A stretch of DNA of 64,000 nt, taken from contig JAJSLI010000021.1 of the NCBI GenBank assembly GCA_021272315.1, positions 27,293 to 91,292 on the forward strand, given 5' to 3'. Source of the DNA: Methylacidiphilales bacterium (GTDB lineage: Bacteria; Verrucomicrobiota; Verrucomicrobiia; Methylacidiphilales; UBA1321). Shown one piece after another: positions 7,674 through 16,285 of the stretch; positions within the stretch are counted from its first letter, which is position 1; the number at the start of each line of letters is the position of its first letter. The translations under genes and the position numbers were made by a program. Below the pieces are notes generated by a model that saw only the letters and a program-made list of their open reading frames with translations, had not been told where the DNA came from and did no database searches.

Positions 7674-10172
7674 TCAGGCCAACTGCCAGCGTTTGCGTAA
7701 AAACCACTCGACGCTCGCCAGGAGAATTATGATGGCAAAGTAGAGCGGAGAATAAACCAGTTCAACCTCCTGCGGTGAAGGGACCTTGATCGTGCCTCCC
7801 CCCAGGCCGCTCGGTACTTTGTCCGCTCCCGCGGCCGGGGATTCCTCAGGACGGGTCGCTTCTTCCGGCTCCAGCATTTTGTACAAATCCTCCTCGCGGT
7901 ACAACGCGCCCCCGCTGGTATCGGCCATCTTTTGCAGCAACTTCAGGTTCAGGGCGGTATCGCCGAATTCAAACCGCGGCTGCGTCACGCGAAAGTCGAG
8001 CACCGAAGAAGGATCGTTCTCCGTGGAGAAGGTGTAGACGCCGGGAGTGGTCACGACGATCTCGCCTTCGTAATAGCCCGGCTTTCCGGGAGTGGCTTGC
8101 AGCGAGACGGCCTTGCTGAGGTCGGTGGCCGCGACTGAACCGGGTTGATCCGGTTGGATGGTCACGGTACCCGGGACCGTGGGATCAATGACCGGCTGAA
8201 ATCCGCTGCGATAAAGCCGGCCGGAGATGGTCACCCGCTCTCCGCTGACATACTGTTTTCGTTCGGTGGTGAGCTGGGTCAGGCGGGAGGCGCCCAGCAG
8301 GCGCGGCAGACCGAGTCGCAGGAGGACCTGACCCCAGAAACGGGTGTAATACTTCTCCCCGACGTTGCGGCGCCAGCGCCAGGTTTCGTCGGTCCCGACA
8401 AATAAAGTCTGGCCCGTACCGTAGCTTTGTATCGCCACCACCGGCATGGGCCCGGCCCGCGTCGCCTTTTCGGGTGACGGGTCTTCGAGCAGCACTTCCG
8501 CCGCGGGTTTGGCTTTGGTGACGTGCGCGTCCCAATAGATGCCGGGAAGATTTTTCCAAATGGTCCGGTTCTCGTCGTCGTTACTATCCAGCCGCAGCGT
8601 GGTTGAATTCTGGCCCGCGGCAGTCAGCTCAAGGGGGATCTGCCGGGCGGAAGCCGCGCCCGGGATCGACGTTTGTTCTTCGAATTCAACCGGGAAGAGG
8701 TTTTCCAGCGGCGTAAGGCGGTAGGAGTCGGGCATGAAATTTCTTCCGGAGAGAAAAATGAGCCCGCCCCCGAAGGTGGAAACCAGATCGCTGATGCTTT
8801 GCATCTGTTCGTCGTTGAACAGGCGCGAATCGACGTCGCCGATGATGATGACATCGTATTTCAGCCACTCGTCCCGGTTGGCGGGAAGTTCGGCCAGGTA
8901 GGGCGAATTTTCCTCCCGGCTGAGTTCCGGATCGCCCTCGACGAGATAAAATTTCGGATCGAGACGCCGGTCACGAACCATCATCGCCTGCAGATAGCGA
9001 AATTCCCAACGGGGTTTTTGCTCGAGGTAAAGGACATGGATTTTTTCATCGATGACCCGTACGCGCTGGGACACCGAGTTGTTGTCTTTCACGGCCTCGT
9101 CCGGCAGCGGATCGATGTGTGCCACCAGTTCAAACTCGCCCTTCTGGGTCGGAAGAAAATTCATCGTGATGACTTGTTCTCCGTCTTCTCCGAACGTGAT
9201 GTCCTTCGAATCCATCATCTCATCGCCAAGTTTGAGCACCAGCTTGGCTGTGCGCCCCTTCATCGCCTGCGAACGGACCGTGACCAACGCCGTGGACTGC
9301 TCCCGGGCAAAGACCACCTCCGGCGCATAAATCTGGGAAACGATGATGTCGTGGGGTGAGCTGATGCCGACACCGTAAATATAGAGGGGGACTTTGTCCT
9401 GCTGGGCCAGGGCCGCCGCATCGACAGGCTGGCTCCCGTAATTGTTGCCTCCGTCGGTGATCAGGAATATTCCCGCCAAGGGTTGCCCCCGTTTGAGGTC
9501 GAGGAGACTGCGCACGGCGTCCCCGATGGCGGTGTAGGGCTTGTCGAAGGTGATCGTGTCGAGGAAAGAAGAGTCCTTTGCCGTTTGAGGCGTTCCCGAG
9601 GCATCGCCGCTGGAAACGGCCTGGAGGGTTTGTCCAAAGGTGTAGGGGACGATATCGTAGGTTTGGCTGAGCTTGGCCAGAAGTTGCAGCCGGTCATTGG
9701 TGAGCATCGACTTGAGCACGTCCGACCGTGCCAGTTGGCTGAAGGAAGAGGTGTCGCCGGGAAGGGCTTGAGTCAGGCCTCCTTTGGGGTCGAGCAGACC
9801 CCGGGCGATGGCCGCCCGCTTGAGGTCGTCCTGGTCCTGGCGCAAGTCCTTGATCTGCATGCTGGCGCTCGAATCGATCAGCAGCAGGAGCGAGCGGCGG
9901 ATCGTCCCCTCCACGGTGAGGAGCAGAACCGATCTCATCAACATCAGCAAAATCATGATCAGCAGAAGCGAGCGCAAAACGGAGAGGATGGTCTTTTGCG
10001 TCGCCGACAACCGGGGCGCAGCGCGGAGATAGCTCCAGATGGTCGCCCCGACGATGACCAGGGCGATGAGAAAAGCCGTGCCGGGACTGAGCCCGTGAAA
10101 GGCGATGGAAATATCGGACACCTGCACCGAATCGGAGACCGGTATCCCAAAAAATTTAAGCGTCTCTTTCAT
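7674..10172 (-). CDS. Membrane vWA protein with amidotransferase-like domain
   Basis: 832 residues from the ATG at 10170-10172, four bases after the preceding stop; an upstream in-frame start would overlap that gene by about 65 bp. Two transmembrane segments at about 30-50 and 60-85, then a von Willebrand A domain with MIDAS motif DSSAS (residues 99-103) and a later ITDGGNNYG. Residues about 400-520 (HVLYLEQKPRWEFRYL through GGGLIFLSG) match the class I glutamine-amidotransferase-like fold seen in this family, apparently without a nucleophilic Cys. A last transmembrane helix (SPLYFAIIILLASVEWFL) anchors the C-terminus. BatA/BatB-like partner of the MoxR ATPase; metal-dependent protein binding is expected from the MIDAS. 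Confidence 0.88.
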   Translation of the reverse strand: MKETLKFFGIPVSDSVQVSDISIAFHGLSPGTAFLIALVIVGATIWSYLRAAPRLSATQKTILSVLRSLLLIMILLMLMRSVLLLTVEGTIRRSLLLLIDSSASMQIKDLRQDQDDLKRAAIARGLLDPKGGLTQALPGDTSSFSQLARSDVLKSMLTNDRLQLLAKLSQTYDIVPYTFGQTLQAVSSGDASGTPQTAKDSSFLDTITFDKPYTAIGDAVRSLLDLKRGQPLAGIFLITDGGNNYGSQPVDAAALAQQDKVPLYIYGVGISSPHDIIVSQIYAPEVVFAREQSTALVTVRSQAMKGRTAKLVLKLGDEMMDSKDITFGEDGEQVITMNFLPTQKGEFELVAHIDPLPDEAVKDNNSVSQRVRVIDEKIHVLYLEQKPRWEFRYLQAMMVRDRRLDPKFYLVEGDPELSREENSPYLAELPANRDEWLKYDVIIIGDVDSRLFNDEQMQSISDLVSTFGGGLIFLSGRNFMPDSYRLTPLENLFPVEFEEQTSIPGAASARQIPLELTAAGQNSTTLRLDSNDDENRTIWKNLPGIYWDAHVTKAKPAAEVLLEDPSPEKATRAGPMPVVAIQSYGTGQTLFVGTDETWRWRRNVGEKYYTRFWGQVLLRLGLPRLLGASRLTQLTTERKQYVSGERVTISGRLYRSGFQPVIDPTVPGTVTIQPDQPGSVAATDLSKAVSLQATPGKPGYYEGEIVVTTPGVYTFSTENDPSSVLDFRVTQPRFEFGDTALNLKLLQKMADTSGGALYREEDLYKMLEPEEATRPEESPAAGADKVPSGLGGGTIKVPSPQEVELVYSPLYFAIIILLASVEWFLRKRWQLA

Positions 10173-10176
10173 GGGG

Positions 10177-12372
10177 CTACTTCGATTGGGAGAAAAATTG
10201 GGCCACGAACGTTTCCAGGGTTGCGACGACCAGCGCCGCAATCAGCAGCGGCAGCCAGAGTTCCCAGCCCACCCGGGCGGCGATGAGCGTCGGCGTCAGC
10301 CGGGAGTTCGCATTCCACTTGATGACGTCCGCCACCTCGCCGAGCGATTTCAACTGCTCGGCGGATAGAGGGGTCAGGTTGGATTCATTGGGGTCGGACT
10401 GGGCGGCAAAATAAAGTATGGAAGGCGGATCGGTGGCGATGGAAACACGGTAGGCCCCCGCCAAATCGGTGTCGGTAAACTGCACCATGGGGAGGGCGTT
10501 GGCCAGGGTGACCTGACCAACAACACGGGCGGGGTCGGTCTGCCCCGGCACGCTGACGCTCACGTCCTTGTTCAGCCAGTCATTGCTCACCACGTAGGAA
10601 AATTTTTGCCCCACCCGCACATTTAATCCCTCCTCTTGGCGCTCGACCAGGGAGCCCAGCACGCGCTGGATCAGGGGAACAAAGGCTTGGTGGACGGGCA
10701 AGTCGTTCCAGGCGGTGGTGGCGGTGCTGGCGAACAAAATGACCCGGCCCGATCCCCAAGTGTGCTCCACGGCGGCCGGGTCGTCGCTTTGCGCAAAGTG
10801 GAGCACGACGCGCGGTTGGCCTCCGGCCGAATTAGGCTCTCCCGGAGCCGGCTCCTTCCAGGGTACCGGCGTAAGCGGGTAGTAGGCATAGAAATGGGCC
10901 GTTGCCAAAGTTCCCACGGTGGGATCGTTCCAGAGCGTGGTGATGGGATGGTCATAATCCTTCGATTGCAGGGTGAAAAACTTGTCCTGCTGGTTCGCGG
11001 CGGCATCTCCCTTGTAGGGGCCGAGCTGAGCCGGCAAAAAACCGTCGCGGTCCAGTTCTTGATTGTAAAAATCGACATTGCAGGAGGGCCCGGGAAATAA
11101 AACCAAGCCTCCGCCCTGGCGCACGTAGTTGCTTAGCGTTGGTATTTCGGACGGATCGATTTGATCGACCCCGAGAAAAAAGACCGCGTCGTAATCATCG
11201 AACGAAGTTCCGCCGAGTTGTGAGGCGCACACCGTCGTCGTCTTGATATAATACTGGCCGACTTCCTCCGGGGACACGGGCACGAGGGCATTGCGCACGA
11301 AAAAGTCGTCGGCCTGCGAAGGCCTGGCGGCTGCGGTTCCCTGGACCAGTAGGACTTTCACCTCGCGGATGGCCCGGACCGCCAGCGTACGCTGGTCGTC
11401 GGCCGGGAGACGGTCGTGGGGAATTTGGGCTGTGATGGTGTGATAGCCTTCGGTGCGGAGCTTCGCAAAAAGCGCCACGCTGCGGGACATGGATGGCGGG
11501 ATGCTGTCGATGATCGTTTCGTCCACGGCGGGCTGATCGTCCACCTGCAAATTGACCCGGACATCGCGCACTTCAGTCTCGCTGCCATTGAGCACCGTGA
11601 CATTGCAACGCAGCGGTTGGTCGACCGGAGTGAGACCGCTTTCCAATCGCAGTTCCGTGACGGCCAGGTTGCTCTCGGCCGTGTCCCCCACCAGCACCAC
11701 ATGCACGGTGATCTGCTTCTGAATTTCAGCCAGTTGCTTTTCCAGTTGATCGAGAGAGGGCCAGCCATTGGCTTGGCCGTCGGTGATCAGGTAAATTTCC
11801 TTCGATTCGCCGCCCTCGTGCTTCTGCAGAGTGGTGACGGCCAGTTGCAGGGCGTTGGACAAATCGGTCGACCTGTCGGTTAATTTCGCCTGTCGGATCG
11901 TTTGGCGCAAAAGATTGAAATCGAGCGTCGGCAAGGCGATTGCCGGCTGCACATTGTCCGCTGCAAAGAAAAGGGCGGAGGAAGAGCCCGTTGGAAACGC
12001 TGCCAGGACTTGCTCGGCTGCCGCTTGGGCCCGTTGAAAGCTGGTTTGGATTCCGTTGGTCAGCCCCATGCTGTAGGAATCGTCGATAATGATCACGGCG
12101 GCGACCTGATGAGAGCCGGACGTCTTGGTGCCGGTTTGCCAAGTCGGCCGGGACAGCGCCAGAATGAGCAAGACCACGAGCAGGCAACGCAGCAGCAGCA
12201 GCAGGATATCTTCCAACTGGAGGCGTCGCTGGTTTTTCTCGATGCTCTCTTGCAAAAAGCGCATCGCCGCCCATGACACTTCCCTGACCTTAAATCTGTT
12301 CAGCAGGTGGATGAGGATGGGAATGCCCACCGCGGCCAAACCAAAGAGAGCGCCTAAATTGAGGAACGTCAT
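10177..12372 (-). CDS. BatA-like vWA protein (aerotolerance N-terminal domain)
   Basis: 731 residues. The N-terminus MTFLNLGALFGLAAVGIPILI followed by HLLNRFKVREVSWAAMRFL is typical of the BatA/aerotolerance-regulator N-terminal domain, with a second membrane helix at about 57-75. A vWA domain follows with MIDAS residues D96-x-S98-x-S100 (DDSYS) and a later LITDGQAN. A large extracytoplasmic part ends in a C-terminal membrane helix (LWLPLLIAALVVATLETF) and a short basic tail. Bat proteins are membrane partners of MoxR ATPases. Ten bp downstream of the DUF58 gene and 4 bp before the second vWA gene, so clearly operonic. Confidence 0.9.
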   Translation of the reverse strand: MTFLNLGALFGLAAVGIPILIHLLNRFKVREVSWAAMRFLQESIEKNQRRLQLEDILLLLLRCLLVVLLILALSRPTWQTGTKTSGSHQVAAVIIIDDSYSMGLTNGIQTSFQRAQAAAEQVLAAFPTGSSSALFFAADNVQPAIALPTLDFNLLRQTIRQAKLTDRSTDLSNALQLAVTTLQKHEGGESKEIYLITDGQANGWPSLDQLEKQLAEIQKQITVHVVLVGDTAESNLAVTELRLESGLTPVDQPLRCNVTVLNGSETEVRDVRVNLQVDDQPAVDETIIDSIPPSMSRSVALFAKLRTEGYHTITAQIPHDRLPADDQRTLAVRAIREVKVLLVQGTAAARPSQADDFFVRNALVPVSPEEVGQYYIKTTTVCASQLGGTSFDDYDAVFFLGVDQIDPSEIPTLSNYVRQGGGLVLFPGPSCNVDFYNQELDRDGFLPAQLGPYKGDAAANQQDKFFTLQSKDYDHPITTLWNDPTVGTLATAHFYAYYPLTPVPWKEPAPGEPNSAGGQPRVVLHFAQSDDPAAVEHTWGSGRVILFASTATTAWNDLPVHQAFVPLIQRVLGSLVERQEEGLNVRVGQKFSYVVSNDWLNKDVSVSVPGQTDPARVVGQVTLANALPMVQFTDTDLAGAYRVSIATDPPSILYFAAQSDPNESNLTPLSAEQLKSLGEVADVIKWNANSRLTPTLIAARVGWELWLPLLIAALVVATLETFVAQFFSQSK

Positions 12373-12381
12373 ACCCGTTCT

Positions 12382-13290
12382 CTACCGCGCCGCCACCTTA
12401 TGCCGGAAGGCCAGGTAACCGCTGAGCATTTCTCCCAGGGAAAGACCGGTGTTGGCGAGGATGTAATGGCAGCCGCTGCGGTCGCAGATTTCATGCACCC
12501 GCCGGCGAAAGTCATTCATGGATTTCAGGTAACTTTTTCGGATGGCGGCGGGAGTGGTTTTCATCCGGAGCGTGCCCTCGAGGCCGATGAATTCGACCGT
12601 CCCGTGGAACGGAAACTCCAGTTCGTAGGGATCCATCACGTGGAAGACGACGACTTCGCTGCCGCCAAAACGAATCTGCCGGATTCCCTTCTCCAGCGCC
12701 TCTTCGTCGTCGAAGAGATCGCTGATGACCATGACAATCCCGCGAGCCTTGGTCATCCGGGCGATGTCATTGAGGGCCGCGCCGATGCGGGTTTGTTCGG
12801 TGGCTTTGAAAGCGGCGAGCCGATCCATGATCGAATGGATTTTTTCCAAGTTGTCGGTGCGCGTCATCGTTTCCCGCAACTCCGTGTCAAAGACGTGCAG
12901 CGCGACCGCATCCCGCTGCAACAGGATCAGGTAGGCCAGACAGGCACCAAGCGCCTTGGCATAGTGGAGCTTGGTGATTTTCCCCGAGCCGTAGTTCATC
13001 GACGAACTGCCGTCAATCAGGAGATGCGCCACGAAATTCGTGTCCTGCTCGTACTGCTTGATGTAATAGCGGTCGGTGCGGCCCAACACCTTCCAGTCAA
13101 GGTGACGAATATCGTCGCCGGGGGTGTATTCCCGGTGCTGGGAGAATTCGATGGCGAAGCCGCGGAAAGGAGATCGGTGCTCGCCGACGCGATAGCCTTC
13201 CACGACTGTCCGCGCCAGAATACCCAGGGTTTCGCCCCGGGCGATGGCATCGGCGTCGAGCAAGTCGCGATGTGAAGAAGTCTGCTCCAT
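12382..13290 (-). CDS. DUF58 domain protein
   Basis: 302 residues, a typical length for DUF58 proteins without the N-terminal membrane part. Diagnostic features are GEHRSPFRGFAIEFSQHREY followed by PGDDIRHLDWKVLGRTDRYYIK (residues about 35-80), then a vWA-like core (FVAHLLIDGSSSMNYG with DGSSS at about 93) and VMVISDLFDD. DUF58 genes almost always follow moxR, as here (66-bp gap), and the proteins are thought to be MoxR substrates or adaptors. Cytoplasmic by lack of signal or membrane segments. Confidence 0.92.
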   Translation of the reverse strand: MEQTSSHRDLLDADAIARGETLGILARTVVEGYRVGEHRSPFRGFAIEFSQHREYTPGDDIRHLDWKVLGRTDRYYIKQYEQDTNFVAHLLIDGSSSMNYGSGKITKLHYAKALGACLAYLILLQRDAVALHVFDTELRETMTRTDNLEKIHSIMDRLAAFKATEQTRIGAALNDIARMTKARGIVMVISDLFDDEEALEKGIRQIRFGGSEVVVFHVMDPYELEFPFHGTVEFIGLEGTLRMKTTPAAIRKSYLKSMNDFRRRVHEICDRSGCHYILANTGLSLGEMLSGYLAFRHKVAAR

Positions 13291-13356
13291 GAAGGATAAA
13301 AGCGAAAAGATCGTTCCTGCTGTCGCAAGGGCTCATGACCGCCATCGAACCGCGGC

Positions 13357-14439
13357 TTAGGCCAGTGGTTCGTTTTGCGGGACTTCCTCCAGAATTTTAC
13401 GGACCACGTCATCTGGAGTAATCCCCTCGCTCTGGGCGGCAAAATTGATGGCGATGCGATGTCTTAAAATGGAGAACGCCACGGCCGCCACGTTTTCGCA
13501 ACTCACATAAACCTGCCCCTGGATCAACGCGTGCGCCTTGGCTGCCATGATCAACCCCAGGCTGGCGCGTGGACCGGCGCCGAAGCTGAGCCATTTTTTA
13601 CAAAAATCAAAAGCTTCGGAAGTCTTGGGCCGGGAGGAACGGACGATCCGCTCCGCATAACGATAAACATGGTCGGGTACCGGGACGGTTTTGACCGTTT
13701 CCTGAATAAACAGAACATGTTCCGCAGTGAGGACCGGCTGGGGGGCTTCGCCCTTCATGCCCGTCCCCATCTTCATGATCAACAGTTCCTCCTCCTCGGA
13801 AGGATAATCGACATTGATAAAGAACATGAAGCGATCGAGCTGCGCTTCGGGCAGCGGATAGGTTCCCTCCTGTTCCAGGGGATTCTGTGTGGCAAGCACG
13901 AAGAACGGCGCCGGCAGATCACGCGTGTTGCCGCCCACCGTTACCCGCCGCTCCTGCATCGCTTCGAGCATGGCGGCCTGGGTCTTGGGCGGCGTTCGGT
14001 TGATTTCGTCCGCCAGCACGACATTGGCAAAAAGCGGCCCCGGAAGAAACTTAAACTGCTTTTCGCCCGAGACGGGGTCTTGGTAAATAACCTCAGTGCC
14101 TGTGATATCGCTGGGCATCAAGTCAGGAGTGAACTGGATGCGGCGAAAAGACATCTGCAGAGTCTGTGCCAGCGTCGAAATGAGGAGGGTTTTCGCAAGA
14201 CCGGGCACCCCGACGAGCAGAGCGTGGTTCCGGGTGAAGATGGCAATCAGGATTTCCTGCACAACCTGATTCTGGCCGACAATAACCTTGGAAAGTTCAT
14301 ATTGAATGCGGGCATGTGAGGCCTTGCAAAACTCAACGGCCTCGGTGTCGGTCGGCGCATTTGCCTTCATCACCGCGGCGGAATTTTCCTGGGTCGTTGC
14401 CTGCGCCTCCGGAACCTGTTCGAGTGTGTCTGCTTCCAT
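13357..14439 (-). CDS. moxR: MoxR-family AAA+ ATPase
   Basis: 360 residues. After a 40-residue variable N-terminus the AAA+ core begins at VIVGQNQVVQEILIAI. Walker A is GVPGLAKT (77-84), Walker B VVLADEINR (about 140-148), with the MoxR-specific FLPGPLFANVVLADE, RRVTVGG and ATQNPLEQEGTYPLPEAQLDR stretches. MoxR ATPases act as chaperone-like remodelers for DUF58/vWA proteins encoded next to them. First gene of the minus-strand operon reaching to the left window edge. Start chosen as the first ATG; no strong Shine-Dalgarno is apparent. Confidence 0.95.
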   Translation of the reverse strand: MEADTLEQVPEAQATTQENSAAVMKANAPTDTEAVEFCKASHARIQYELSKVIVGQNQVVQEILIAIFTRNHALLVGVPGLAKTLLISTLAQTLQMSFRRIQFTPDLMPSDITGTEVIYQDPVSGEKQFKFLPGPLFANVVLADEINRTPPKTQAAMLEAMQERRVTVGGNTRDLPAPFFVLATQNPLEQEGTYPLPEAQLDRFMFFINVDYPSEEEELLIMKMGTGMKGEAPQPVLTAEHVLFIQETVKTVPVPDHVYRYAERIVRSSRPKTSEAFDFCKKWLSFGAGPRASLGLIMAAKAHALIQGQVYVSCENVAAVAFSILRHRIAINFAAQSEGITPDDVVRKILEEVPQNEPLA

Positions 14440-14886
14440 ACGGTTTATTTCTTGTAATACCTCTATTATCCACTTTTAAACCCCTTAGCTATTGGTTTGT
14501 TGCGCAATGATTGTGACCGGCGCGCTTTTTGGAACAGGGTGGAGTTAGTCTGAGCTTTTTTGGTTTAAGTTGGGGTGTGGGTTAGTCCAACGTTGGCACA
14601 ACAAGGGTTTGGTTTATCGGATTCAGACTACGCCCGCATGTGATTTCTGAAGCTGCAAGACGAGGAAGACGATGGCGCCGATTGTAAAATCAAAACAACA
14701 ACGCCGCAAAGCTCGCAGCGAAATAACGTTGCTTTGCCTGAATCACCATCCGAGGTCATAAAAGCACTTTTACAATCCGTGGATTTAGGCACGTACAACC
14801 ATAAAATTATTTCGCGATCCATGACTTGCATCCAAGGAAGTCATGCCCAAAGCCAAGGCTAGCCGCTATGGTGGATTGGCCATCAA
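14440..14886. other. Intergenic, no supported gene
   Basis: 447 bases upstream of moxR. Short open frames on both strands lack start signals, family resemblance or biased composition. An A/T-rich stretch at about 14448-14485 next to moxR contains a GATAAT-like -10 on the minus strand and is the likely promoter area, but no convincing -35 partner was found. Confidence 0.4.
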
Positions 14887-15129
14887 TCACGCTTTGTCAG
14901 TAAAGCATTCTTGAGGACGCACACTGCACTGTTTGTGAAAAGCAAGAAGCTGAAGCACGGTTTCATCGCTTAAAGCATGAGCCCACTCGAATCGTTCCTT
15001 CAGACTCTTTTTTCTGATATCGTTCCAAGGGCAGTTGCACGGATTACTTCCGTCAAGAGGACAGGCATCGGACAAGTCAAATATCAGGGATTCGAACAAG
15101 TTTCGTTGAGAATTTGCCATCACGCTCAT
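14887..15129 (-). CDS. Small Cys-containing conserved-looking protein
   Basis: 80 residues from the ATG at 15127-15129, chosen because GGGGGTGG lies just upstream at Shine-Dalgarno distance; an alternative ATG is three codons on. The core LSDACPLDGSNPCNCPWNDIRK has three cysteines in a compact pattern, followed by a helical stretch (LKERFEWAHALSDETVLQLL) and a fourth Cys near the C-terminus. The pattern recalls short uncharacterised proteins seen in Verrucomicrobia, possibly metal-binding. No function can be assigned. Composition is coherent and the frame looks coding. Confidence 0.55.
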   Translation of the reverse strand: MSVMANSQRNLFESLIFDLSDACPLDGSNPCNCPWNDIRKKSLKERFEWAHALSDETVLQLLAFHKQCSVRPQECFTDKA

Positions 15130-15500
15130 GGTGCCACCCCCGCCTTTCCGGGCCATTAAGAACCTCTGAACTGAAATCGTAGTATCCTTGTCCGTCGCAT
15201 GCAACCTGAAATTTCCTCCATCATGACCACCTCAAACCCACTCCCCCAATAGAGTGCCCCATCTTTGGTAACCGAAAACATCGGCAAGACGGGCGGGCGC
15301 CTTGGACCCGACTTGCTTCCGTCCATGGCCGCAGGCCAGACTTGGCTTTTCAATCGGAGCCAATATTCAGTTAAGCCCAAAAATATTCTGGCAAGTTGCA
15401 AAGACTTGACTTAGCTTGGCCGCGGGAGGACAAGCCAGTTGGTTCATGCCTGAGGTTTGCCTCACTACAGCCTAAAACGATTCTACCCTACCGCCATTCC
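15130..15500. other. Intergenic, one doubtful minus-strand frame
   Basis: 371 bases between the small Cys protein and the FecR gene. An 81-codon minus-strand frame (15156-15401) contains a proline-arginine segment (SGPRRPPVLPMF) but has no clear start signal or recognisable family, and is not called as a gene. Confidence 0.3.
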
Positions 15501-16262
15501 ATGAACGCATTTCGCTTTATCTCTAAATCCCTGGGGATCTTGGCGTTTCTGATTATCGCCCATGGGCTGGCGCAAGCCGATACGGTGCCTGCCACCGTGA
15601 GTTACGTGAAGGGAGATGCCTACTTCGTGAATGCTTCGGGCCAATCTCAAAAAATTACTGAAAACATGCAAGTACCTCCCGGTACCACAATTACCACCGG
15701 GGCCAATGGCACGGTCGGTTTGAGGCTGGTTCCGGGCACCACAACCGTCGTCGGTCCCAATACGAGCATGAAAGTTGATTCTTTGGATTATTCCCAGGCG
15801 CCGTCCGGGGAGAAGAAACGGAAGATCCTGCTCGATCTGACCAAGGGAACAGTTTATTCCAGCTTGATCAAGCACGATGGGGAGTCCGATTTTCGCATTT
15901 CTACTCCTGAGGGAGTGGCGGCGGCCCGTGGAACAGACTGGAGCGTGACGGTAAGCGGAAGCACGGTTTCGGTAAGCGTCGTCGATGGCACCGTGGTTAT
16001 CGACCTGCCCAATGGGCATACCATCGATATTCCGGCCGGTAAAGTTGGAGTATCCACCACGGGAACGGGAGCCAATCTCACCTATGTCATCACCGGGCTG
16101 ACGGATGCCGAAAAGAACAAAATTATCCAAGCGATTATCGCCGCAGGATTCAATTTATCCGGCCAAAATGGCCCCGGTGGGCTTAATTTCACCAATCAAG
16201 GTCCGGGTGTTACCAACCCCGCCAATATTTCGGTTAATCCAACCGTATCGCCCACTTATTGA
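15501..16262 (+). CDS. FecR-domain secreted protein
   Basis: 253 residues from the ATG at 15501 (MNAFRFISKSLGILAFLIIA, a signal peptide ending near AQA); the frame is open further upstream but that part is not protein-like. Residues about 25-180 are a FecR domain: YVKGDAYFVNASGQ, PPGTTITTGANGTVGLRL, LDLTKGTVYSSL and ISTPEGVAAARGTDWSV, the last being the family hallmark. The C-terminal 60 residues are Asn/Gly/Thr-rich and probably disordered. Unlike classical FecR it has no membrane helix and no sigma/receptor partner beside it. Exported; may bind peptidoglycan or carbohydrates. Confidence 0.88.
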   Translation: MNAFRFISKSLGILAFLIIAHGLAQADTVPATVSYVKGDAYFVNASGQSQKITENMQVPPGTTITTGANGTVGLRLVPGTTTVVGPNTSMKVDSLDYSQAPSGEKKRKILLDLTKGTVYSSLIKHDGESDFRISTPEGVAAARGTDWSVTVSGSTVSVSVVDGTVVIDLPNGHTIDIPAGKVGVSTTGTGANLTYVITGLTDAEKNKIIQAIIAAGFNLSGQNGPGGLNFTNQGPGVTNPANISVNPTVSPTY

Positions 16263-16285
16263 AGCGGCCCCGGATCAGCCAGGGC

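Noticed and set aside
14628..14831. 67-codon minus-strand frame upstream of the MoxR operon
   Set aside because: No ribosome-binding site, family resemblance or coding-like composition.
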